Source: Chitinispirillaceae bacterium (GTDB lineage Bacteria > Fibrobacterota > Chitinivibrionia > Chitinivibrionales > Chitinispirillaceae). Taken from it: DNA of 33,261 nt. The first letter of the stretch is position 1. Each line of letters starts with the position of its first letter. Both the position numbers and the translations under genes were made by a program. The notes under the pieces were generated by a model. That model made no database searches and was not told where the DNA came from. It saw only the letters and a program-made list of their open reading frames with translations. Shown here in pieces: positions 15,575 through 24,052 of this stretch. The DNA lies in contig JAFGNB010000126.1 in NCBI GenBank assembly GCA_016927235.1, positions 1 through 33,261 on the forward strand, read 5' to 3'.

Positions 15575-17889
15575 TATCATCAAAGAAACTTCCGGCTTTT
15601 ATTGTCTGCTTGATTGTCGCATTGGTCGTCATTTCATGCTCAACTCAAGAGACAGCAGAGGCCGATCTGGTCGGCCTCTGGCGGCAGCGAAGGGTGCCCG
15701 GCCAATTGAGTATCACCTATCCGTTCGACGGCGCGGTTTTTCCCATAACCTTGGGGCCTCCGAATATCAGGTGGCAAGACGGGAGTAACGGGGCGACCAG
15801 CTGGCTGGTGCATATCACTCAATCGAATAACGAGTCACTGGTTTCAACATTTGTCGGCAATACTGAATGGACCCCCTCGGCCGAGCAATGGCTGCGGATT
15901 CTGAATGCCGCATTAAAAGGACCCGTGACCATTATCGTGCTGGGTACTAAAAAAGAGATGGGCAAGCTGGTATCCGGCGCTCAAGTGACCGTCCATGTTT
16001 CGAGGGATCCGGTGGGGGCGCCGATATTCTTTCGGGAAGTGCCCCTGCCTTTTGATTTTGCCAACAAGTATCCGGAAAAGATCCGTTATCGTCTCGGGCA
16101 TGTCGATCCATCGAGGGAAAACCGTGTGCTCCTTGAAAACCTTCCCTTATGCGGGAACTGCCACTCTTTTTCCAAAGACGGAACAATTATGGGCATGGAC
16201 GTCGATTACGCTAATGATAAAGGTTCATACGTTGTTAGCCGGCTTGAGCGAACAACCCGCCTAACCCCTGAGAAGATCATCACCTGGAGCGACTATCAAC
16301 GGAATGATAAAACCCTGACGTTCGGACTTTTGTCGCAAGTTTCTCCGGACGGACGCTACGTGGTGAGTACCGTCAAGGATCGTTCCATCTTCGTCGGCAT
16401 TGAAGAGAACATCGAGTACTCTCAGCTTTTTTTCCCCATCAAGGGAATTCTCGTGGTGTATGACCGCATGCAAAGGAAATTTTCACCCCTCAACGGAGCA
16501 AGCGATCCCGACTTTGTACAGAGTAATCCGACGTGGAGTCCGGAAGGCGATTATCTTCTGTTTGCGCGGGCCGTTGCCTACCACTCAAAAAAGGCTGAGG
16601 CGTCAAAGCAGGCCGTGTTGCCGAGGGAAATGGCGTCGGAGTTTCTCGAGGGAAAAAGGGGATTTAAATATGATATCTACAAAGTACCGTTTAACAATGG
16701 TGCGGGCGGAACGGCCGTGCCCCTTGAAGGCGCATCGAGTAACGGCATGAGCAACTACTTTCCAAAGGTCTCCCCGGATGGTAAGTGGGTGGTGTTTACC
16801 CGATCAAAGAACTTCATGCTGCTGCAACCGGACAGCAGGCTCTACATTGTCCCGGCCGAGGGGGGCGAAGCACGTGAAATGCGCTGCAACACCGTCAACA
16901 TGAACTCCTGGCACTCATTTTCACCGAATGGACGTTGGATGGTTTTTTCATCAAAATCCCGTGGCGCATACACCCAGCTGTGGCTTACCCATATAGACGA
17001 AAAGGGTAATGACTCGCCTCCGGTTCTGCTGTCTCATCTGGTGAGCGATAAAAGAGCCGCCAATATTCCGGAGTTTTTGAATGCCGGACCCTGCTCCCCT
17101 GAAAAGCTCGTCGATCACTTTTCACAAAGGGGTAACTACCACTATCGCGTTGCCAAGAACCTGATTCGCTATGACGACCTCGACGCCGCCCTGGCGTCCC
17201 TCGATAGAGCGGCCGCAAATCAACCCGATAACCCGGAGGTGTTTATTGAAAGGGGTGCTCTTCGCTACCGTAAAGGAGATAAAAAAAACGCGTTGTCCGA
17301 TTTCGATAGGGCCGCCGGACTCGCCCCCGATGACTATCGCGCGCCGTTTAATCTAGCCGTTGCCAAAGAGGGAATGGGGGACACAACAGGTGCTCTTGCG
17401 GATTTTGAAAGGGCTATTGCCCTAAACCCGCTTGACTTCGATATATGGGGAAGGCGGGCGTCATTGAAAATAGAAATGAAGGATTACAACGGAGCGATGA
17501 TTGATCTGAATGAAGCGCTCGAACGAAACCCGCGCTCCGCCGCGCTTTTCAATCTGCGGGGGGATCTTAAAAGAAAGCTTGACGATTACAAAGGAGCGCA
17601 CGCCGATTTCGTTACGGCCATCGGCTTGAAACCGGCATTCCCGGAGGCGCTGTTGAACCGCAGCTATACGTATCTTAGCGAAGGGGATCTTGAAGAGGCG
17701 GAAAAAGCACTTACCGAAGCGCGAAAGCATCAACCCGACGCCCCGTTGGGATACCTCATCGAAACCCTCATCGCCATCAAGAGGGATGATCCGATAAGGG
17801 GCTGTCGTACCATCGATCGCGCGATAACGAAAGGTGCCACAAAAGGATATGAAAATGACTTCAGCATGCTGCAGCGCATGTGTCAATGA
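15571..17889 (+). CDS. Lipoprotein with CxxCH heme motif, PD40 propeller repeats and TPRs
   Basis: 772 aa. A lipoprotein signal ends at Cys23 (VVISCS). The region around 45-60 (ITYPFDGAVFPITLGPP) begins an exported beta-rich domain. A single CxxCH motif (LCGNCHSF; Cys194, Cys197, His198) is the classical covalent heme c attachment site. Several PD40/TolB-like repeats follow: VSPDGRYVVST, WSPEGDYLLFARA, VSPDGKWVVFTRS and FSPNGRWMVFSSKS. From about residue 515 to the end there are six or more TPR-like repeats (DAALASLDRAAANQPDNPEV, GALADFERAIALNPLD and similar). I infer a periplasm-facing scaffold anchored in the outer or inner membrane; function and redox partners are unknown. Translation is probably coupled to the upstream 20-codon ORF. 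Confidence 0.75.
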   Translation: MISSKKLPAFIVCLIVALVVISCSTQETAEADLVGLWRQRRVPGQLSITYPFDGAVFPITLGPPNIRWQDGSNGATSWLVHITQSNNESLVSTFVGNTEWTPSAEQWLRILNAALKGPVTIIVLGTKKEMGKLVSGAQVTVHVSRDPVGAPIFFREVPLPFDFANKYPEKIRYRLGHVDPSRENRVLLENLPLCGNCHSFSKDGTIMGMDVDYANDKGSYVVSRLERTTRLTPEKIITWSDYQRNDKTLTFGLLSQVSPDGRYVVSTVKDRSIFVGIEENIEYSQLFFPIKGILVVYDRMQRKFSPLNGASDPDFVQSNPTWSPEGDYLLFARAVAYHSKKAEASKQAVLPREMASEFLEGKRGFKYDIYKVPFNNGAGGTAVPLEGASSNGMSNYFPKVSPDGKWVVFTRSKNFMLLQPDSRLYIVPAEGGEAREMRCNTVNMNSWHSFSPNGRWMVFSSKSRGAYTQLWLTHIDEKGNDSPPVLLSHLVSDKRAANIPEFLNAGPCSPEKLVDHFSQRGNYHYRVAKNLIRYDDLDAALASLDRAAANQPDNPEVFIERGALRYRKGDKKNALSDFDRAAGLAPDDYRAPFNLAVAKEGMGDTTGALADFERAIALNPLDFDIWGRRASLKIEMKDYNGAMIDLNEALERNPRSAALFNLRGDLKRKLDDYKGAHADFVTAIGLKPAFPEALLNRSYTYLSEGDLEEAEKALTEARKHQPDAPLGYLIETLIAIKRDDPIRGCRTIDRAITKGATKGYENDFSMLQRMCQ

Positions 17890-17969
17890 GAAACCGCGTT
17901 GCCGTAAAAATATTTCAATCAAAATCGGGCGATTCTTTGTAATGCCGATGCATACCCTATCGAGGAATA

Positions 17970-18041
17970 ATGATAAAAGGGATTTCGCTGGCGTGTGCCG
18001 GGGCGGGCCTGATGGTATTTTTAGTGACATGCAGGAGCCGC
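17970..18041 (+). pseudogene. Orphan lipoprotein signal stub
   Basis: AGGA lies 5 nt before an ATG, followed by MIKGISLACAGAGLMVFLVT and Cys, a textbook lipoprotein signal peptide. Immediately afterwards the dehydrogenase gene begins in another frame, and the remaining reading frame over it is clearly non-coding. It may be the 5' end of a lipoprotein gene whose body has been lost, or a translated leader. Confidence 0.35.
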
Positions 18042-18042
18042 C

Positions 18043-19074
18043 ATGCTAGCAGCGCGTTTGACCGCGGTGCGGAAACTCGAGCTTGTCGACGCACCCATAC
18101 CGCAGCCCGGCGACGGGGAAGTACTCGTTGCCGTGAAGGTTACGGGTATCTGTGCATCGGACGTCCATTATTATGCGCACGGCGGCATCGGCGGCCAGCA
18201 CTGCGTCTATCCGCAGAGCCTGGGACACGAATGCTCCGGAGAAGTCGTGCAGGCGCCGGAGGGTTCTTCATTTACACAAGGCGACCGCGTGGCCGTTGAG
18301 CCCGGCCGGTACTGTGGTAAATGCGAACACTGTATCGAAGGCCGGTACAACCGCTGTCCCAATGTCAGATTTTTGGGCGGTCCCGGGCAGGCCGGCGCGT
18401 TTCAGGAGTATCTCGCCCTGCATGAGAGTCAGCTCGTGAAAATTCCGGACGGTATGCGATTCGACGAGGCGGCGCTGCTGGAGCCCCTGGGCGTCGGCTA
18501 TCATGCGGTGACGTTGAGCGCATTGAAACCCGGCGACGGCGTTGCGGTGTTCGGCGCTGGTGCGATCGGGTTGTGTACCCTGGCGCTTGCCAAGGCGTGC
18601 GGCGCGGGAGAAACGTTTTTATTCGACCGCGTACAACACCGGCTCGACTTTGCCGAAAAACACGTTGCACCGGATCACCTCATTAATGTTTCGTCAATCA
18701 ATCCGCTGGGGTACATTAAGGAAAAAACAGGCGGCAGACTCGTCGATATCGTCTACGAAGCCGCCGGATCGGCGCAGACGTTCGGCTGGGCGTTCGAGGC
18801 GAGCCGTATCGGCGGGAAGGTCATGCTCATCGGCATTCCTCCGGAAGATTTCGTCGGTTTCAACCCGCACACCCTGCGCCGCCGTGAAATTCTGGTGATC
18901 AACGTACGCCGCTCAAACAGGGCGCTGCACCCGTGCATCAGTCTCATCGAGCGTAAAACGGTAACCATTGCACCGATGGCGACGCACCATTTTCCGTTAC
19001 GCCAAATCGCCGGGGCGATGAGGGTTGCCGAGACGTATGAGGATGGAGCGGTCCGGGTGATGGTGAGTATTTGA
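18043..19074 (+). CDS. Zinc-dependent medium-chain dehydrogenase (sorbitol/xylitol dehydrogenase type)
   Basis: 343 aa. Catalytic zinc ligands are Cys37 (GICASDVHYY), His62 and Glu63 (GHECSG), plus a Glu in ALLEPLGVGYHAV. The structural zinc is bound by Cys91/94/97/105 (CGKCEHCIEGRYNRC). The Rossmann motif VFGAGAIGLCTLALAKACGA binds NAD(P). The HYYAHGGIGG region and the ALLEPL motif are typical of polyol dehydrogenases, so it probably oxidises a sugar alcohol to a ketose; the exact substrate cannot be read. AGGAG precedes the ATG by 7 nt. No sugar transporter or kinase is adjacent. The gene is GC-rich compared with the DNA immediately upstream. Confidence 0.88.
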   Translation: MLAARLTAVRKLELVDAPIPQPGDGEVLVAVKVTGICASDVHYYAHGGIGGQHCVYPQSLGHECSGEVVQAPEGSSFTQGDRVAVEPGRYCGKCEHCIEGRYNRCPNVRFLGGPGQAGAFQEYLALHESQLVKIPDGMRFDEAALLEPLGVGYHAVTLSALKPGDGVAVFGAGAIGLCTLALAKACGAGETFLFDRVQHRLDFAEKHVAPDHLINVSSINPLGYIKEKTGGRLVDIVYEAAGSAQTFGWAFEASRIGGKVMLIGIPPEDFVGFNPHTLRRREILVINVRRSNRALHPCISLIERKTVTIAPMATHHFPLRQIAGAMRVAETYEDGAVRVMVSI

Positions 19075-19203
19075 TTCGCCTTCGAATCCGGTTATCGGAA
19101 GAGATTTTCGGCTGCGGGATGCTCAGCACAGTTTTACGAGGGGCAAGCATTGTATTACAGCCGTCTCTTTCTTACCGACAAAAATAAAAAAGCGTTAAAA
19201 TGA

Positions 19204-21075
19204 TCATGTATCAGGTTGTCCACCCTTGATCCTTTTCGCCATATTCTCCGTAATACCAGGGACTTGTATTATTTCAGCAACAGCCGCTTCTTTGATCCTC
19301 TTCATTGATCCGAATTTCCGGAGGAGCAGTTCAGCACGTCGTTTCCCAATCCCTTCAATCTGTTCAAGTTGCGAAGAAGAGAACTGTTTCCCCCGGATCT
19401 TCTTATGATACGATATCGCATACCGGTGGACTTCGTCGCGAATTCGCTCGACCAGTTTGCGGGCCGGGTGAGTCGGGGGGAGCTTTATCGGTTTTGCGAG
19501 ATGGGCGGCATAGAGTATCTCTTCCTGTTTTGCAAGAGATACAATAAAGGGCTGATTTTCAAATAATTGGAATGCCTTCTTGGCGGCATGAAGCTGACCC
19601 GGCCCTCCATCAATAAGCAGAAGATCGGGGAATTGCTTATTTTCTTCATAAAGCCTTTTTAATCGACGAGTTACTACTTCCAGCATCATGGCAAAGTCAT
19701 TCTGGTCTTCAACAGATCTAATCCTGTATTTGCGATAGGCGGATTTATTCGGCCTTCCACCTTTGAATTGGACCATGCCTGCGACTGAGAATGATGCTCC
19801 AATATTTGAAATATCAAAGGCTTCGATGGTTTCAGGATAGACCGAAAGCTTCAGCGCCTGCTGTAAATCGGCCAACTCTTGTGCATGGTCAATGGTAACA
19901 TTTTGATTTAGATAGAGAAGCGCGTTTTTTTTCGCCATGTCGATCAGTAACTTACGGGTTCCTTTCTGCGGAACGATAATTTGAATATTCCTATTAAATT
20001 GCTGATTTACCCACTGTTGTAGTATGCAATGTGAAAAGCCGACATTCTCGGGAAGTAATATAAGGGGAGGCGGCTCATCCCCCCTCACAAGATAAAATTG
20101 CAGAAAAAGGTTATCATGATTCGGATTAGCCTGTGTCCAGGTTGTTTTGGCAAAGAGGAAATGGTGGCTGTTGACCAGAAGCCCCTCCCTGAACTGCAGC
20201 ACCGCAAGGCAGACGCCGCGTTCGCCATCCGCCAGACCGAAGACATCGCAGTCGGTATCGTCCAGTTTGAGATCGACCTGCTGCAGCCGGGAGGCGTCTT
20301 TAATGAGTTTGATCTGGTCCCTGAGACTTGCCGCCTCCTCGAACCGCAGTTCCGACGAGGCCTTTTCCATCCGGTACGAGAGCTTGCAGATGAGGTCAAT
20401 GCGCCTTCCGGATAAAAACCGCAGCAGATGTTCGACCTGCTCCCGGTAGGCGGTTTCCGAGATCGTTCCATTGCATGCTCCGCTGCACCGGTGCATCGAC
20501 AGGTTGATGCAGGGCCGCACCGGACGGGCGGCGGGGAGGATACGCTTGCAGTCGCGCAGCCGGAAGATATGCCTTGCAAAGGCGACCAGCCGCCGCATGG
20601 CGGTCGCATCAGTATAGGGGCCGAAATATTTCGCGCCGTCGCGCTCGATCCGCCGCACCACAAGCAGGCGCGGAAAAGGCTCTTGCACGGTCACCTTGAG
20701 GTAGGGGAAGTGCTTGTCGTCGCGTAAATCAACGTTGTACCGCGGCTGGTGTTTGCGGATCAGGTTCGCTTCGAGGATCAATGCTTCAGTTTCGTTGTTG
20801 GTGGCGATCCAGTCGATGGTGACGACGTTACGCAGCATAAACGGGATGTTCGGCCGGCCGTCGTGCGCCTCGAGAAAATAGGACCGCACCCGGCAGCGGA
20901 GATTGAGCGCCTTGCCGATGTAGATGGGCACGCCGGCGCTGTTTTTCATCAGGTAAACGCCGGGGCTTTCGGGAAAGCGGGAGATCAGGTCGGGGAGTGG
21001 CCGGGGGGAGGCCGGGAATTGCTGCCGTTGGAGGTCCATGGGAGAAAAATGGATTTTTTTTCGGGCGGATGCCAT
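19204..21075 (-). CDS. uvrC: UvrABC excinuclease subunit C
   Basis: 623 aa, full length for the family. The N-terminal GIY-YIG nuclease (PGVYLMKNSAGVPIYIGKAL, about 38-57, with Arg60) makes the 3' incision. A conserved cysteine cluster (CKRI ... CINLSMHRCSGAC), a UvrB-binding motif (about 220-255) and an RNase H-like 5' nuclease region (EAFDISNIG, LLIDGGPGQLHAA) follow. Two helix-hairpin-helix units end the protein (GIGKRRAELLLRKFGS, VPGITENMAKRI). It acts with UvrA and UvrB in nucleotide excision repair. The start at 21075 follows AAGAA; internal Met13 is an alternative. The C-terminal half (19204 to about 20100) is near 46% GC, whereas the N-terminal half is near 60%, an unusual shift inside one gene. 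Confidence 0.96.
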   Translation of the reverse strand: MASARKKIHFSPMDLQRQQFPASPRPLPDLISRFPESPGVYLMKNSAGVPIYIGKALNLRCRVRSYFLEAHDGRPNIPFMLRNVVTIDWIATNNETEALILEANLIRKHQPRYNVDLRDDKHFPYLKVTVQEPFPRLLVVRRIERDGAKYFGPYTDATAMRRLVAFARHIFRLRDCKRILPAARPVRPCINLSMHRCSGACNGTISETAYREQVEHLLRFLSGRRIDLICKLSYRMEKASSELRFEEAASLRDQIKLIKDASRLQQVDLKLDDTDCDVFGLADGERGVCLAVLQFREGLLVNSHHFLFAKTTWTQANPNHDNLFLQFYLVRGDEPPPLILLPENVGFSHCILQQWVNQQFNRNIQIIVPQKGTRKLLIDMAKKNALLYLNQNVTIDHAQELADLQQALKLSVYPETIEAFDISNIGASFSVAGMVQFKGGRPNKSAYRKYRIRSVEDQNDFAMMLEVVTRRLKRLYEENKQFPDLLLIDGGPGQLHAAKKAFQLFENQPFIVSLAKQEEILYAAHLAKPIKLPPTHPARKLVERIRDEVHRYAISYHKKIRGKQFSSSQLEQIEGIGKRRAELLLRKFGSMKRIKEAAVAEIIQVPGITENMAKRIKGGQPDT

Positions 21076-21191
21076 TTCTTGGGTGCCGGGGCGTAGTCGT
21101 TCATCCGGCTAAACGGAACAATCTACGGGAACAGCATCTGTATTGTCCGATATCACGCGCCTGACTGACACACCGAACGAGTGAGGTACGA

Positions 21192-23906
21192 ATGCGGCGA
21201 GGGCCGCGGTGTACTAACCCTTCAGCGACCGGGACGTTTACATTGACGAAGGTAGCATCTGCCTTCGCGGTCCTCGTTGTTCTTCTACCGGCGACTGCGC
21301 CGACAGCCGTATCGCGCCCTGATCGGATGGAGGCTTCGGAAGGCCGGAACCGCAGTGGTGCCGATGCGTCCGTTGTCGGGTTTTCGTCGGAACCGCACCT
21401 CGTTACCGAAGGAACGGTCGATCTGCCGCTGCAGCTTTTAATCAAAAAGGGAGTGGACGGAACCGTAGAGGTCGATGTGGATATCGACAAGAGGGGCACG
21501 GTGGAGCGGTGCGTGGTGCGAAAGAGCGTCGATCCGCTCCTCGACTCACTTGTGTGCGCATCGATGATGCGTTCGACCTTCTCACCTGCCTACAATGGCG
21601 GCAGGGCGGTCGGATCGACCGTCGCCATGAGTTTTACCTTCGATCCTGCCTCCGTCGCGCGCAACAGCGCCGAGGCGGCTCCTGAAATCAACGGCGTCGT
21701 CGTCGAGAAAGGGACATCCCTTCCGGTAAAGAGTGCGAAAATCAATCTGGAGGTCCTCGATTCGTTGCACGATCGGGATATTGCCGTGTCCATGAGCCGC
21801 TATCTGCGGATCATCGGCACTGTTCCCGGCCAATCGGAAAAAAACGGCATTCTCTCCACCGCGACCGACTCATCGGGCCGTTTCGCGTTCCGCTTGCTGC
21901 CCGCCTGCCCGGTGCGTATGGCGATCATCGCGCCTCGCTATGCAATCGCCCATGCGATGCTCGAAGTCGTGCAGGGAGTCACGAAAAAAGTATCCTGCCG
22001 CCTCGAACCGATCGAAAAAGACACAGCGCTCGAAATCGTGGTGTACGGCACCCCGTTGAATAAACGGCGTATCGACATCGAGGAGGAGCAGATTGCAGCC
22101 GGACTTACCCACTACCTCAGCGACATACTGCAGACAAAAGCGGAAATCCGCGCAATTCCCGAATCGAAATCGATGATGATGGTGCGGGCGGGAAGTCCTT
22201 TTGACAACCGGTATTATATCTGCGGCGTGCCGTTTCTCGCCCCGTTTCACTTCGGCGGGCATTCCTACGCCGACATCGACGGCATGATGATCTCCGCGCT
22301 CAGCGAAATCGATCTTACCGTCGACGGCATCGCCGGCAAACAGATCGACGCAAGCGGATTCCGTGTCGACGCTCAGCCGAGCATCTACCGGCCGGCGAAC
22401 CGTAAGCTTCTGAGCCGGCCTGAGCTGTCGGTCGATTTCAATACCATGGGGCAGGATTTTCTCTTATCGCTGGCAAGGAAAAAAACCGACGACTGCCTGC
22501 AGTTCGGATTTACCCGCGCCGAAAAAGGAACGCTGAGGTTTTTCAGCGTGTGGTATAAAATGCAGGAAAACCAGTTTGGAACCCCGATAGGCTACGGCAA
22601 TGTTACCTTGACCGGCGCGGGTACGTTGAAGTCGCTTCATTTCGATTCGTTTTCATGGTTTGCATGGGACAAATACGCCGGTCGCAACAATGAAACGATC
22701 CCCTGGGGAATGGCAAGTGTTACCATGCGGTCGGACAAAAAGGGGGTGCCGGTCATACGCGCCGGCGGTTCGCGGCAGTATTTCGCATCGGGGAAGAGGG
22801 CCGGCGATGATACGTACCGCAAGTTCACGGAGCAGTCGAACGGAACGGTAGCGGTAACGTTCGATTCGCTTCCGGGATCCGTTTTCGATTGGTCGCTCGA
22901 TCTGCAGGCTGAATATTCTCAATGGAACGGCTTTGTCAATGGAACTTTTCAGGCGGTCTTCGATTCGTCGAAAAATTTAACTACCGGAAGAAAGGAATAC
23001 ACCTATGTTGACACCGCAGAGAAACGGGTCGTCGATGTCGGCGGAGAGGAAATGTCACTACAGGTACACGGCTTTGCCGGAAAAACATTCGGCAGGGTGA
23101 CCGCCGGCATCGACCTGCTCTGCGCGGGACTTCTGTATGGAAATGAACCGGACCTGATCGGCGATGCGGGAGTTTCGGTCATCTGGAACGGGCATAATCT
23201 CCGGGCGGGTCTATACGGTGGGAGAGTCACCACGCGACCTGATATCAGGGGACAGCCCGATACACTCTTTCGCCGCAGGCATCTGAGCGCCTATCTCTTT
23301 GCATTACCAGTGTATTACCGCTTCGGTCCGCAGGTAAAAATAGGGGTTCAACCTTATCTTCGTATAAAGAGTATAGAGCCGAAACTCGATCCCCTGCTGC
23401 AGGTCTGGGTACCCGATTCATCCACGAAGCTTTTTGCCGCGGGAGCGGATCTTGACGCAGAGCTGCAGCTTTTCGACTGGCTGGCCCTCACCGGCATTGT
23501 CAACCTCTCCCGCGCGCGCCGATTGACGAATGATGAAGAAGCGCCGTACGAATGGGATGTCCCGTGGACCGGCAGGGGCGGCATCCATACCCAATTCGGA
23601 GATGAGGCGCAGATGCATTTTTATTTCAACGGGATTGCGGCAAAAGGCTTGCCGTTTTACGACTTCATCAAATACGGTTTCATTCGCGCACCAAACTATC
23701 TCCGGTTTGATCTGAGCATGCAGTACCGTTCGAGGTTCATCGATCATCGGTTTCTTACACGTTATGATGCATATTTCAATGTCTTCAACCTCACCGACCG
23801 ATACAATGCGACCGATTATTACTGGGACGACTCGATGCATATACGGGCAATTCCCCAGGGACAAGTGATGATCGAAATGGGGGTGCGGCTGGGATTTAGA
23901 TTGTGA
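21192..23906 (+). CDS. TonB-dependent outer membrane receptor with N-terminal TonB-C-like domain
   Basis: 904 aa. A signal peptide (hydrophobic core AFAVLVVLLPATAPTA, about 25-40) is followed by a domain at about 73-151 that reads like the C-terminal domain of energy-transducing TonB proteins (VEVDVDIDKRGTVERCVV, then SMMRSTFSPAYNGGRAVG). A carboxypeptidase-regulatory-like Ig domain spans about 165-265, a plug about 275-385 (MVRAGSPFDNRYYICGVPF), and a beta barrel continues to the C-terminus (ending VMIEMGVRLGFRL). Receptors of this kind import siderophores, glycans or cobamides; the ligand is unknown. It is divergent from uvrC. GAGG lies about 7 nt before the ATG. No ExbBD or inner-membrane transporter is adjacent. 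Confidence 0.82.
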   Translation: MRRGPRCTNPSATGTFTLTKVASAFAVLVVLLPATAPTAVSRPDRMEASEGRNRSGADASVVGFSSEPHLVTEGTVDLPLQLLIKKGVDGTVEVDVDIDKRGTVERCVVRKSVDPLLDSLVCASMMRSTFSPAYNGGRAVGSTVAMSFTFDPASVARNSAEAAPEINGVVVEKGTSLPVKSAKINLEVLDSLHDRDIAVSMSRYLRIIGTVPGQSEKNGILSTATDSSGRFAFRLLPACPVRMAIIAPRYAIAHAMLEVVQGVTKKVSCRLEPIEKDTALEIVVYGTPLNKRRIDIEEEQIAAGLTHYLSDILQTKAEIRAIPESKSMMMVRAGSPFDNRYYICGVPFLAPFHFGGHSYADIDGMMISALSEIDLTVDGIAGKQIDASGFRVDAQPSIYRPANRKLLSRPELSVDFNTMGQDFLLSLARKKTDDCLQFGFTRAEKGTLRFFSVWYKMQENQFGTPIGYGNVTLTGAGTLKSLHFDSFSWFAWDKYAGRNNETIPWGMASVTMRSDKKGVPVIRAGGSRQYFASGKRAGDDTYRKFTEQSNGTVAVTFDSLPGSVFDWSLDLQAEYSQWNGFVNGTFQAVFDSSKNLTTGRKEYTYVDTAEKRVVDVGGEEMSLQVHGFAGKTFGRVTAGIDLLCAGLLYGNEPDLIGDAGVSVIWNGHNLRAGLYGGRVTTRPDIRGQPDTLFRRRHLSAYLFALPVYYRFGPQVKIGVQPYLRIKSIEPKLDPLLQVWVPDSSTKLFAAGADLDAELQLFDWLALTGIVNLSRARRLTNDEEAPYEWDVPWTGRGGIHTQFGDEAQMHFYFNGIAAKGLPFYDFIKYGFIRAPNYLRFDLSMQYRSRFIDHRFLTRYDAYFNVFNLTDRYNATDYYWDDSMHIRAIPQGQVMIEMGVRLGFRL

Positions 23907-24052
23907 GTGCACGGAATCAAAATCACTTTTACCATTTTCCTTTTCCATGGATTCCAACAACACCCCCCTGGACAGTGAAGTATTTTTAGGAACAAACAGC
24001 AGCCGGCGAGATACCGGGCGATTATTATTTCCATAGAAATTGCCTTTTTTCA

